Shown piece after piece: positions 1 through 9,656 of a stretch of DNA of 22,312 nt. Under the pieces are notes generated by a model. The model saw nothing but the letters and a program-made list of their open reading frames with translations, was not told the DNA's origin and did not search any database. The position numbers were made by a program, and so were the translations under genes. Source of the DNA: an uncultured Saprospiraceae bacterium (GTDB lineage: Bacteria > Bacteroidota > Bacteroidia > Chitinophagales > Saprospiraceae); assembly GCA_937894165.1 (NCBI GenBank), contig CALCSX010000292.1, forward strand, positions 1 through 22,312. The letters are read 5' to 3'. Within the stretch, counting starts at the first letter, position 1. Every line of letters starts with the position of its first letter.

Positions 1-229
1 ATACAAAAAAGTCACAAACATTACAAAACAATCTTAAATCATAAAACTCTTTGAAACTTTCTGACCCGATATGATCAACGTTAGAATATTTTTTGTATAA
101 ATCTAAGCGACTTCGCGTGCAGCCTCCTAATACAACAAAGCAACTACTACCATAGTTATCATTTACTGTCCTTATATAAAATATTCTTAACCCATAAATC
201 GCAAAATTTGAGTTTTTTTTCTGAATTGC
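1..229 (-). pseudogene. Possible 5'-truncated gene remnant running off the left edge
   Basis: On the minus strand the frame is open from base 229 to the window edge (about 76 codons) and has no ATG. The only TTG lies near the far end. The translation is protein-like in composition, with stretches such as GLRIFYIRTVNDNYGSS and CFVVLGGCTRSRLDLYKKY, and is not low-complexity. The protein is not recognised. It overlaps the first codons of the Druantia-like gene head to head, so one explanation is an older gene whose 5' end was lost when the AT-rich module arrived. Chance openness of an AT-rich stretch is the main alternative. The continuation lies outside the window. Confidence 0.25.
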
Positions 230-3228
230 TTAACAAAAATGATTTAACTAGACATGATGGTAGACCACTGTGGAAATATGCAATTTCTGAACAAGAATAT
301 ATTGCATTAATTCAAAAAATTAAGTTTGAAAACTTGAACTCTATTGATCCTAGAGATGTAGCTTTATATTACGCTGAGTGGTGGAAAAGAGATTATAATG
401 GTGGCAAACCTAATAAATATTTAATCTTTTCTAGTATTTATGAAAATGTCAGCTCAATTATGGATGATGATTCTTTTTTTAAAATGGCAAAGAAAGGAGC
501 TTCAATTTTAGGTGTAAAATGGGTTTCAAAAGAAAATACATTGTACTTCAGGACATTACTGCTTCAAGGTGGTTTACCTTTAACGCACATCTCAAATAAT
601 CAAGGAAAATATCTAGACTTCCTTATGGCCGTTTTAGAAGAACAACCTGATACTATTGAAGATTTAATTTCCAAAACTCACATTATAAATATTCTCCCAG
701 AATCAAGTCAAAATGATATAATTTATGAATGCTGCCTTGAAATTGTCAAATCATTATTAAATAAAGAAACTACCTATGATGATCTAATAAATTCAAATGA
801 GTCATTTAAAAAAATAGTAGGTGAACTAAAGATTAGAGTTAATGACGTAATTAGAAATCAACGAAATTTAAAGCCACAAAATTATTGGTTGTTAACTACT
901 GTAAATAGTATTCTTTCGATTAAATTGCGAATTGGATTAGCCGACACTTATAAGATAGAATCTCTTAGTTCTGTCCTTGGGTTTGATGCAGTTGAAAGAG
1001 AATATCAATTTTACCTAGATGACGACTTAATCTGTGTATTTAGAAGAATGCTCAATGGTAATTATAAAACAGATTGGTTCAGTGAGCGTGAAAAAAAATG
1101 GACCATTGATACTAATTTACCATTTAGTTATGTTTTGGTTAATGGTTATAAAATTGAGGTACACGATTTTATACAAAAGGTTCCAGATTTAAGCGAACCA
1201 GCGCTTTGGGCTAAATACAATGAAGTTGAATGGAGGTTAATAAAAGGAAATGGGACTTCAAACAAGGAAGCAGCAATCCTTTTCCCAAAAGGATGGATTT
1301 CAAATTTTCCTGCAAAAAAATTTAGTTTAGATGAATGTGAATTTTTCTTTTCGACCTTCGAAGGTGAAATTGAGCTATCAAATGAAGCAGTAAAAAGAAT
1401 TTACCACAGTGGGGTAATATCTTTTGATTGGACTGTGGTAAGTCAAAAACCTGGGTGGATACTGACTTCAAATATGCCTGTTGTTCAAGGCAAACCAACT
1501 GTTTTAGTTTATGATGAAAATAATATAAAACTTTCTGAAAACAAGTTTACTGTTTCCATTAAACAACATAATTATTCTGATCAATGGAAAAATTTAAAGG
1601 ATATTAAAGATATGCCTCTTGGTTGTATAGATCTTAAAATTGAGAAGGGAGAACTTACTTCATATGATGTGTTTTTTAATATTGGAAATCTTCATGTTTC
1701 ATTTCATGACAAATCACTAAAGAAGGCTACTTTATTGATTAAGAATATGGATTTGTTTCAATTTACATTATATGAATCACCACTTCTAGAAATTGAAAAA
1801 AACGAAGTAGGTTTCAAACTTAAGGTCCAAATAGATAAAGCTATTATACCAAGAAGTATAATAGCATCGATTGGAATTGAAAATCAAAAAAAACTACAAT
1901 GCAGTATTGTTGCACCTTTCGAAGGTCTACTTTTGATAGATAAAAATGGGCGTATAATAGATGAAGACAAACCAATGTCATTTAATGAGTTATATGGACT
2001 TAGAATTTTAAGTAATGAAAGTAATGAAACAATATTGACGATATCAAACAGGCTAAAAAACGAGATCAAAATATCCAAAATCATAAATAACGCCTCTCAT
2101 CCGCTTATCTCGTATAAGGATGAAATCAAGCGATTGTATTTCTTAGCTGATATAATGAATTATGAAAATAGAGTATGCTTAGAATTTAAAGAAGGTAGTC
2201 ATTCCAAGATATATGAATTTTCAGAGTTTAACCTTTTTTTAAATATTAAAGAACGGTTTGATAATAAATTAATGCTGTATCATCATATTGATGATATCGA
2301 CCTCTTTGCTGTTCCTCTCAATTCCATTGAAAGCAATGACTTAATACCTTTACTTATGAATGAAGGCAAATACAGAATTCCAGAACATGCATCCACTAAA
2401 CAATTTATCATAATATCTTCAAAGAAAGAAGGTAGTCAAATGATGCCTAGGTATGTTAATGTTGATCCTTATTACGAGGAAGGTGTAAAAGAATTACGAA
2501 TTGATAACTATCATCGATTATTATTGGAAAATGATTTCAAGAATGATATCTGGTTAGAGGTATTAAATTATTGTAAAATTTGTATGGACTACCAAATTCC
2601 TTTTTCTACTTTCGACCATATAAGAGCGATTTCAAGATCGTCATTTGTAGCATCAAAAGCTTTTTTCTTACTGTGTTCTAATCAAAGTGATCCTAAAACA
2701 TTCATATTAAGAAATATTCCTGAAATGGAAAATGATCTCGGATTTTGTTTTCATTGGATTAAAAAAGAAGATTGGAAACTTGCATATGATGAAATAGTGG
2801 AGCATTTTAATAATCAATATATTAATATTATTAATGATCTACTTCCATCATATTTCGAGTACAATAATATTCCGGAACTAACTAAATTTATAATGGGTAC
2901 TCCAGTAGAAAATCAAGAATTGATTACAAATCGTGATTTAGTGGATTTGAGAGGCAAGCTTGGACAAAGAGTTCTGAATGAACTTCCTAAAAATGCCCCT
3001 AAAATTGTTGGTAAATACAAAATCCCAATTGAGGATCACAAACAAATAAGATTGGTTTTACAGTCTGTTATAGCTGTAGCTGAATCTATTAAAGATATCC
3101 AAAAAGATTACCCAATCTGGGGTGGAGATGATAAAAGAGAAATAATAAGAAGAAATATCCAATATAGTCAATACCTGAATCCCGAATTCTATAACAAAAC
3201 ATTATTATATGTTTTAAATAAAATCTGA
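208..3228 (+). CDS. druH: Druantia type III DruH-like protein (large protein of unknown biochemical activity)
   Basis: This 1006-residue soluble protein shows no Walker, nuclease or methylase motif that I can see. Its N-terminus carries DGRPLWKY (17-24) and YYAEWWKRDYNGG (54-66), which resemble the N-terminal signature I associate with the STY4851/ECs_5259 family, to which DruH of type III Druantia belongs. The middle (about 280-720) is rich in beta-strand-like segments and the last 200 residues look helical. It ends one base before the start of a giant DUF1998 helicase, the arrangement expected for druH-druE. The start is uncertain: TTG at 208 is the first usable start after an in-frame stop at 82-84, there is no Shine-Dalgarno sequence, and no in-frame ATG occurs until about residue 85, inside conserved-looking sequence. 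Base composition is much more AT-rich than the housekeeping genes downstream, which suggests transfer. The role in phage defence is inferred from the pair, not from this protein alone. Confidence 0.65.
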   Translation: MSFFSELLNKNDLTRHDGRPLWKYAISEQEYIALIQKIKFENLNSIDPRDVALYYAEWWKRDYNGGKPNKYLIFSSIYENVSSIMDDDSFFKMAKKGASILGVKWVSKENTLYFRTLLLQGGLPLTHISNNQGKYLDFLMAVLEEQPDTIEDLISKTHIINILPESSQNDIIYECCLEIVKSLLNKETTYDDLINSNESFKKIVGELKIRVNDVIRNQRNLKPQNYWLLTTVNSILSIKLRIGLADTYKIESLSSVLGFDAVEREYQFYLDDDLICVFRRMLNGNYKTDWFSEREKKWTIDTNLPFSYVLVNGYKIEVHDFIQKVPDLSEPALWAKYNEVEWRLIKGNGTSNKEAAILFPKGWISNFPAKKFSLDECEFFFSTFEGEIELSNEAVKRIYHSGVISFDWTVVSQKPGWILTSNMPVVQGKPTVLVYDENNIKLSENKFTVSIKQHNYSDQWKNLKDIKDMPLGCIDLKIEKGELTSYDVFFNIGNLHVSFHDKSLKKATLLIKNMDLFQFTLYESPLLEIEKNEVGFKLKVQIDKAIIPRSIIASIGIENQKKLQCSIVAPFEGLLLIDKNGRIIDEDKPMSFNELYGLRILSNESNETILTISNRLKNEIKISKIINNASHPLISYKDEIKRLYFLADIMNYENRVCLEFKEGSHSKIYEFSEFNLFLNIKERFDNKLMLYHHIDDIDLFAVPLNSIESNDLIPLLMNEGKYRIPEHASTKQFIIISSKKEGSQMMPRYVNVDPYYEEGVKELRIDNYHRLLLENDFKNDIWLEVLNYCKICMDYQIPFSTFDHIRAISRSSFVASKAFFLLCSNQSDPKTFILRNIPEMENDLGFCFHWIKKEDWKLAYDEIVEHFNNQYINIINDLLPSYFEYNNIPELTKFIMGTPVENQELITNRDLVDLRGKLGQRVLNELPKNAPKIVGKYKIPIEDHKQIRLVLQSVIAVAESIKDIQKDYPIWGGDDKREIIRRNIQYSQYLNPEFYNKTLLYVLNKI

Positions 3229-3229
3229 T

Positions 3230-6200
3230 ATGAACTTCAAAGAATTTTATCAAAAAACTGAAAAAAGACTAACAGATGCAATATTATCACTATGGGCAAC
3301 CGGTGACAAAGAAATGCAGGACTATTTTAAGTTTTTACTCAAAAAAGATCCTGTTTTAGCTGAAACTGTTTTTCAGGCAACCTTCCCTTGGGAGCCCGCT
3401 TCAATAACTTTTGATAAAACAAATAATACTTTTAAACCAGAATTCGTTGATGCACTTGATAAAATAGTTGATAAAGAATTTCAATTTCCTAAAAACAGGT
3501 ATCCATATAAACATCAATTAAAGAGTTGGAAGGTACTAATTAATGATAGAAAATCTATAGCAGTTACAACTGGGACAGGATCAGGTAAAACAGAATGTTT
3601 TATGCTACCTGTATTACATGATATTTATGAAAACTGCAGAAATCAAGAGGGAGTAAATGCTATATTTCTATATCCTTTGAACGCATTGATTGCTAGCCAA
3701 AGAAAAAGGATGCATGCTTGGTGTACAGCCTTAAGTGGTATTAGGTATGCATTATTAACAGGTGACACGGAAAATAAAGTTAATTTTAATGATTCAGAGG
3801 GTGCCTTTCCTCAATTAATTTCTAGGGAGCAAATTAGAAATTCCCCACCCCAAATACTGTTTACTAACCCAACAATGCTTGAGTATATGTTAGTTAGAAA
3901 TGCAGATGTACCGATAATTGAAAAATCAAAAGGCAAACTTAGATGGATACTTCTTGATGAGGCGCATACACTTTCCGGTTCTTCTGCCGCAGAAATGGCA
4001 CTACTTATCCGTCGGGTCATTGCAGCTTTTGAAGTGGATATAAAAGATCTAAGATTCGCAATAACTTCGGCAACAGTGGGCGATGGTGACGAAGAAAAAT
4101 TAAAAAGGTTTATGTCCAATTTATGTGGAATAAATACAAAAAATATCGAAGTTATTCATGGTGTAAGAATCAACAACCAAATTAAAGATAAAGAAATTCC
4201 CAGCCTATCTCCAAACCTAAGTGCCAACAAAGTCATAAAAATTAGAAGTAAATTCTTAAAATCTAAGGGACTATCTCAGAAAGAAATTGGAGAAGTTTTA
4301 GACATCACTGACACTCTGAAACAATTGGAAGTTATTGATATACTTGCCGACCAAAAAATTAATGGACATAACCTTTTACCAGTGCGTGGTCACTTTTTTG
4401 TAAGAGGTATAGGTGGTGTCTATGTATGTACAAATCCAAAATGTGAAATTCACGGCACTAATAAACCAGAAAAAGCTCAAGGTACAATGTACACAATAGC
4501 AGATAAAAAATGCTCCTGTGGTCATCCCTTGTTGGAATTGATTGCATGCAGAACTTGTGGCAACATGATGTTAGAAGGCGAAACCTATATTTCTGGTAAC
4601 AATAAAAAAGTAAAACAAATAGCAAGCGAAGGATATGAAGCTTTTCAAATAGAAAACGATAATGAAGAACAATCTGACGAGAAAAATATTAACCACCTTA
4701 AAAAAAACTTAGTTCGATTTGTGAAGAACAATGGAAATTCAAGATTTATGAATGAAAAACTTGTTCTTCAAAGTATTTCTACAGAAAATGAAATAGTTTT
4801 TGGAGATAATTATTTTGTAGAAGAAAACAATCGATGCCCCTATTGCAATAGCACTAACGAAAATCCAATTCATTTTAGAATTTCATCGGCATTCACTAAT
4901 AGAATTTTATCCGACATAATATTAGACCAAACTCAGGATGCAGAAAATATTACTACAAAATCACTCAATAGGGGAAAAAAATATATTTCATTTACAGATA
5001 GCAGGCAAGGTACTGCTAAAATAGCCGCATTAATAAACATCGATAGTGAAAGCAATTGGTTTAGGTACCAGACATATCATTATTTGCTTGATAAATATAA
5101 ATCTAATCAAAGTATTGCTGATATTGAGGAACTACATCAAAAACGGACTTACTTTTCTGAGCAATTAAAAACTGCCCCTGTATTTGCGAAAAAAGATATA
5201 GAAGATAGAATTATTGACATTAATAACCAAATCGAAGGTTCTGATAAAAACAATTTATCATCAAGTCGGACTAAATGGAATGAAATAGTAAACTTCATTA
5301 AAGAAAAAAATGAGTTTAGAACTCTGTTTTTAAAAGTTGGAAGAGGTCAAAACTTAGTTCAGCAAAATGAAATCTACGCAAATTCCTTACTCTATGACCA
5401 ATTTTCTCGAAGAATTCCAAGGGAAAGATCAATGGAAAATTTAGGACTTATTAATCTTGTCTATCCCTTTTTAGATAATGTTTCATACCCTGATATTGCA
5501 GACCGGCTTAACATAAAAGAGGATGAATGGAAAGATTTAGTAAAAATTTCACTTGATTATGTCATTCGTTATGGATTCCACTTCTCATTCCAGGATACAT
5601 TAAGAACCTTTTCTACTAAATTCTATCGACCACAGCTCATTTATCCTCAAAATTCAGATGAGATAAACGCTAAAGAGTGGCCACAATTTAATCCAAAATC
5701 CTCAACGCAATCACGGTTAGTTTTATTGATTTGTGCGGGTCTAGGTTGGCATAACCAAAATGATATTGACAGGGAAAGTGAATGCATGATAAACGACTTA
5801 TTAACTGAAATTTGGAAAGTTCTGAAAACTGTTTTAACTAGAGATGAAAATGGATTCAAACTGAACTTTTTTGAAAAAACCAATTTAGAATTGGCAGGTA
5901 TTGAATATCTCTGCCCTGTTACTAATCGCCTCATAGACAAACATTTTAGAGGTTATTCACCTTGGATAAAAGGAAACCTTAATTCTGAAAACATACGTAA
6001 TTTTTATCTTAACTTAAAAAATAATTATCATTTCAATCAGTTTGATTATCCATTTCATTTAAATGATAGTAATGATAAAATTGATCAGTTAACAGTTCAA
6101 ACGTGGTTAGAAAATAATAGTATTGAAGCAAGACAGAAAGGTATTTGGAACGATCTACATGAAAGAATTTTCAATTTCAACAATCTTTATCTGGCCGGAG

Positions 6201-9139
6201 AGCATTCTGCACAACAAAACAAAAAAAGACTTGAAGAGTTAGAAGCCCAATTTGAAAATGGAGAAATAAATATTTTGAGTTGTTCCACAACAATGGAAAT
6301 GGGTGTAGATATCGGTGGCATTTCTGCTGTAGTAATGAGTAATGTCCCCCCTATGCCGGCTAACTATTTGCAAAGAACAGGCCGCGCAGGCCGCCGTTCT
6401 GAAAACAAATCATTGGCCTTAACTTTTTGTGCCCCAAATCCAATTGGACTTAGAACAATGAAAAATCCAATGTGGGCTTTAGAACATAAAATTGCCTCAC
6501 CAGTATTGATCTTTGATAGTATTACAATCGTTAAAAGACATCTCAACTCACTATTGTTTGGAATTTTTATAAGACAAAAAGAAAATGATTCAAAGGGTTT
6601 AAATGTAAAAGAAAATATTCAAGGTTTCTTTTTAAGAGATAATAATACAATTGCCGAGAATTTCCTTGCGTGGTTGGATAATATTGATGTTTCTAAACTT
6701 AAGAATGTTTTAAACCAAATTACTAGAGAAACTCCTTTAGCTAAAACAAATAAAGATCAACTTGTCTTTATGGTAAACGATAATTTTAAAAAAGTTGTCA
6801 AAAATATAAAAGCTCAAAATAAAGCTTTAGAAAAAAAACTAGTAGATCTGGAAACTGAATTTGGAGAAAACAGCCCTGCCTATAAAGCGGTGGTATATCG
6901 AAAACATCAGTTTTTAAATAAATTTGTTCTCAACTATTTAGCAGAGGTTGGTTTTTTACCAAATTCTGGGCTACCAACTGGTATTATTGAATTTGAAAAA
7001 TTCACTATTTCAGATTTACTTAAAAACAAAAACAGTTCACATACAAAAGACAATCCAAGCTACACTATTTCAAGAGCTTTAACCGAATTTGCACCAGGCA
7101 ATAACATTCTAATTGATGGTATAAACTTTAAATCGTCAGGTATTATATTAAACAGCACTTGGGGTCAAATGATGGAAAGAACTGCAATACAGGGATGTAA
7201 AAATTGCGGATTTCAAAGAACTATACCTCTAAACAGTGACACAGTTCAAAACAAATGCCCCAATTGTGAAGCCCAAAATATATTCACAGGTATTGAATTA
7301 GACAACAATAAAGGTTCATTTACTGAAGTAATTGAACCGGCTGGTTTTGCTGTGGATTTATTTGCTGATACGACTAGAGTAATATCGGAAAAATCGAAAC
7401 CTCAATACCTGGAGCCGCTTTTACTCAACTTGAAACCTTGGAAATCAGAACAAATTAATGCTATGGACTTTAGAGTTAATAACGATGATAATACTGAAAT
7501 TCTGTTTTACAATAAAGGCGAAGGCGATGGTTACTCTTTATGTTTAGACTGCGGAAGAGTTGAATCAAATAATGATCAATTAAAACCCCATCGTAGGCTA
7601 CGTGGTGGTAAAGATAATAATGGCGAATCACATTGTTCTGCAAAAAACATTAAAGATAACATCATTCTTGGCTCAAAATTTAAAACTGATTTTACTGAAG
7701 TACGTTTTCAAACATCAGAAGGATCCTTGGTGAATGATAAAACTCTGGTTTATTCTTTAGGAGTCATCTTGACCAAAACACTTGCAGAATATTTAGCCAT
7801 TGACGAGGGAGAACTTGGTTTCGGAATTAAAAAATATAAAGGCTATCAAACGGTTTTTATCTATGATACAGCTAAAGGGGGCGCAGGATATGCATCACAA
7901 TTTTCCTTTTATAGTGATGAAATAGTGAAAACTGCCTTTCAAATTCTTAAAAATTGTGACTGCCAAACAGCCTGTACAAAATGTTTAATTGATAGAAGCA
8001 CACAATGGCACATTCAAAACCTCGATAGACAAATAGCACTAAATTGGCTCGTTTATGCCCTGAATATTGCTGTGCCTGCAGAATTGCAGGCTCCAAAAAT
8101 TAAAATAGTTAACTTTTTTGGAAATCTTCGAAATCAAATTAAAAGTTTACATTATCACTATGGTATTAAACAATTATTTTTACACATAAATAGCAATATC
8201 CATAATTGGAATTTAGATGAGATTCAGTGGCTGGAAACATTAAAGAGGGATGGTATTGATATAAATATTATTATCGAAGGTGATATTTCATATTCTAGTA
8301 ATAATGATAAATTTACAATACATTTGCTTTCCAAGTCTTTTCACCTAAGTAGTGGTGTAAAAACTAAAATACTTAATTATCCAGTTCACTTAAGTGTTTC
8401 ATTACACGACAATCATAATTTTAGTTATATTAGCAAAAATGAATACTGCTATCTTGACGGTCAATGGCAAGAACTAAATGAAGCAAACACATACAAAGTT
8501 GTAGATTCAAGTATCCCAGATTATGAATCGTTTATTCTCCCTAATTTTCAAAATTGTAATTTATTCGAATCTCGTTTGAGTAGCATTCCTTATGGAACTA
8601 AATCTAATGAATTAGCAGGATTAGTTTTAAATAACGTAAATAACTCACAAGGTTTAATTGATAGTTTGAATGGAAATACATTTGAAATATCATATTTTGA
8701 TAAATACAATCAATCTAAGTTTTCATTACTTATGTTGCTTCAATTTTTAAATCAATTTAAAACTATTTGTTGTTTTCATATTAAAACATTTAAAGTATAT
8801 CTTTCAAGAAAGGATTTTAGAAATTATGATAATCCTTTTTATATTATTCATAATTATATTAGCATTGATGATTATAAGTGCGATTTGGAGGATTTAGAAC
8901 GCAATTTTAATTTTAAAGTGCAGATAGAGGAAGTTTCCACTTTGCCCCATTATAGGTATTTTGAATTAAAATCTAACAATATTACCATAAATATTCGAAT
9001 TGATGGTGGTATTGCACATGGTCTAAAGCCAATCGATTATTTAGAAAGTAAAAAATTACTATCCACTAACAATTATATATTTGAAATAAGAAAGGATGTG
9101 TATTATGATTTAATTTACAATTTCAACATTGAATCCTAA
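3230..9139 (+). CDS. druE: Druantia DruE-like giant SF2 helicase with DUF1998 zinc region
   Basis: This 1969-residue superfamily 2 ATPase begins at ATG 3230, one base after the upstream stop, which suggests translational coupling. Visible motifs in order are a Q-motif-like YPYKHQ (91-96), Walker A GTGSGKT (115-121), DEAH (243-246), SAT (280-282), motif V EMGVDIG (1023-1029) and motif VI QRTGRAGRR (1048-1056). Cys pairs inserted in or after the helicase core lie at C400/C405, CSCGH and CRTCG (up to about 450), C536/C539, C1323/C1326 and C1343/C1346. A DUF1998-type end follows: GGAGY (1550-1554) and a C-x-C-x3-C-x2-C cluster (1576-1585). About 370 further residues are not recognised. Helicases of this build occur in DISARM (DrmA/DrmB), Dpd, MrfA/YprA-type repair and Druantia. 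Length near 2000 residues and pairing with a DruH-like gene favour Druantia type III. It would use ATP to translocate on or unwind DNA in the cytoplasm. All catalytic motifs are intact and no frameshift is seen. Confidence 0.8.
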   Translation: MNFKEFYQKTEKRLTDAILSLWATGDKEMQDYFKFLLKKDPVLAETVFQATFPWEPASITFDKTNNTFKPEFVDALDKIVDKEFQFPKNRYPYKHQLKSWKVLINDRKSIAVTTGTGSGKTECFMLPVLHDIYENCRNQEGVNAIFLYPLNALIASQRKRMHAWCTALSGIRYALLTGDTENKVNFNDSEGAFPQLISREQIRNSPPQILFTNPTMLEYMLVRNADVPIIEKSKGKLRWILLDEAHTLSGSSAAEMALLIRRVIAAFEVDIKDLRFAITSATVGDGDEEKLKRFMSNLCGINTKNIEVIHGVRINNQIKDKEIPSLSPNLSANKVIKIRSKFLKSKGLSQKEIGEVLDITDTLKQLEVIDILADQKINGHNLLPVRGHFFVRGIGGVYVCTNPKCEIHGTNKPEKAQGTMYTIADKKCSCGHPLLELIACRTCGNMMLEGETYISGNNKKVKQIASEGYEAFQIENDNEEQSDEKNINHLKKNLVRFVKNNGNSRFMNEKLVLQSISTENEIVFGDNYFVEENNRCPYCNSTNENPIHFRISSAFTNRILSDIILDQTQDAENITTKSLNRGKKYISFTDSRQGTAKIAALINIDSESNWFRYQTYHYLLDKYKSNQSIADIEELHQKRTYFSEQLKTAPVFAKKDIEDRIIDINNQIEGSDKNNLSSSRTKWNEIVNFIKEKNEFRTLFLKVGRGQNLVQQNEIYANSLLYDQFSRRIPRERSMENLGLINLVYPFLDNVSYPDIADRLNIKEDEWKDLVKISLDYVIRYGFHFSFQDTLRTFSTKFYRPQLIYPQNSDEINAKEWPQFNPKSSTQSRLVLLICAGLGWHNQNDIDRESECMINDLLTEIWKVLKTVLTRDENGFKLNFFEKTNLELAGIEYLCPVTNRLIDKHFRGYSPWIKGNLNSENIRNFYLNLKNNYHFNQFDYPFHLNDSNDKIDQLTVQTWLENNSIEARQKGIWNDLHERIFNFNNLYLAGEHSAQQNKKRLEELEAQFENGEINILSCSTTMEMGVDIGGISAVVMSNVPPMPANYLQRTGRAGRRSENKSLALTFCAPNPIGLRTMKNPMWALEHKIASPVLIFDSITIVKRHLNSLLFGIFIRQKENDSKGLNVKENIQGFFLRDNNTIAENFLAWLDNIDVSKLKNVLNQITRETPLAKTNKDQLVFMVNDNFKKVVKNIKAQNKALEKKLVDLETEFGENSPAYKAVVYRKHQFLNKFVLNYLAEVGFLPNSGLPTGIIEFEKFTISDLLKNKNSSHTKDNPSYTISRALTEFAPGNNILIDGINFKSSGIILNSTWGQMMERTAIQGCKNCGFQRTIPLNSDTVQNKCPNCEAQNIFTGIELDNNKGSFTEVIEPAGFAVDLFADTTRVISEKSKPQYLEPLLLNLKPWKSEQINAMDFRVNNDDNTEILFYNKGEGDGYSLCLDCGRVESNNDQLKPHRRLRGGKDNNGESHCSAKNIKDNIILGSKFKTDFTEVRFQTSEGSLVNDKTLVYSLGVILTKTLAEYLAIDEGELGFGIKKYKGYQTVFIYDTAKGGAGYASQFSFYSDEIVKTAFQILKNCDCQTACTKCLIDRSTQWHIQNLDRQIALNWLVYALNIAVPAELQAPKIKIVNFFGNLRNQIKSLHYHYGIKQLFLHINSNIHNWNLDEIQWLETLKRDGIDINIIIEGDISYSSNNDKFTIHLLSKSFHLSSGVKTKILNYPVHLSVSLHDNHNFSYISKNEYCYLDGQWQELNEANTYKVVDSSIPDYESFILPNFQNCNLFESRLSSIPYGTKSNELAGLVLNNVNNSQGLIDSLNGNTFEISYFDKYNQSKFSLLMLLQFLNQFKTICCFHIKTFKVYLSRKDFRNYDNPFYIIHNYISIDDYKCDLEDLERNFNFKVQIEEVSTLPHYRYFELKSNNITINIRIDGGIAHGLKPIDYLESKKLLSTNNYIFEIRKDVYYDLIYNFNIES

Positions 9140-9656
9140 TCTAATTAAGTTGATTTTTATTGACAGATTTAAAAGATTCAGTTTCTTAAAATGATTTTTA
9201 TTAATATTACATTTAGAGACTTTGGAGATGGAGAAGTTGCAGTGTGAAAGGTAACCACGAAAGATCCATGATTAAATATAAAATCAGGAGGCAATTGTGA
9301 AACTTTTCAGTTAAGTTGGATAACAAATTTCATTTTCGATTGAATCATTTTGTTATTTCATAACTTTTTGGTCTTTGTTGGTTGTAATCAACCCTGATAA
9401 AGATACAAATTTTGAATTGGAGCGAAGCGGAAATCATGAACACCAAAATCCACTACTAAGTCGTGAATAAAGCAATTCACAACGAGGAACTTGGAGTTAA
9501 ATACATGAAGCTGCAATTTTCACTCTACTCAGAGATTGATCGTTAGTTTACGTTGTTAGGGATGATTAACTGATTTTCTCTGTTTTTTAGTCAAAATAAC
9601 TACCTTAGTAGTTTAGATACATATGGTATTTGTCCAACTGAAAAATTATTTTGATA
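9140..9656. other. Gene-free interval between the Druantia-like module and the hydrolase operon
   Basis: I find no convincing reading frame in these 517 bases on either strand. The stretch holds several short inverted repeats: GGTTG/CAACC (9380-9384 and 9389-9393), GTGAAT/ATTCAC (9463-9468 and 9475-9480) and AACTAC/GTAGTT (9598-9603 and 9608-9613). None is followed by a T-run, so they are not typical terminators. A Shine-Dalgarno-like AGGAGG before a GTG near 9298 leads only to a five-codon frame. The interval may hold the right boundary of the acquired module and the promoter of the hydrolase gene, but neither can be placed. Confidence 0.5.

Noticed and set aside
3230..9139. DISARM helicase (DrmA or DrmB)
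   Set aside because: No DISARM methylase, drmB/drmC or phospholipase-D partner is in the window, the protein is longer than usual for DrmA, and the partner gene fits DruH better.
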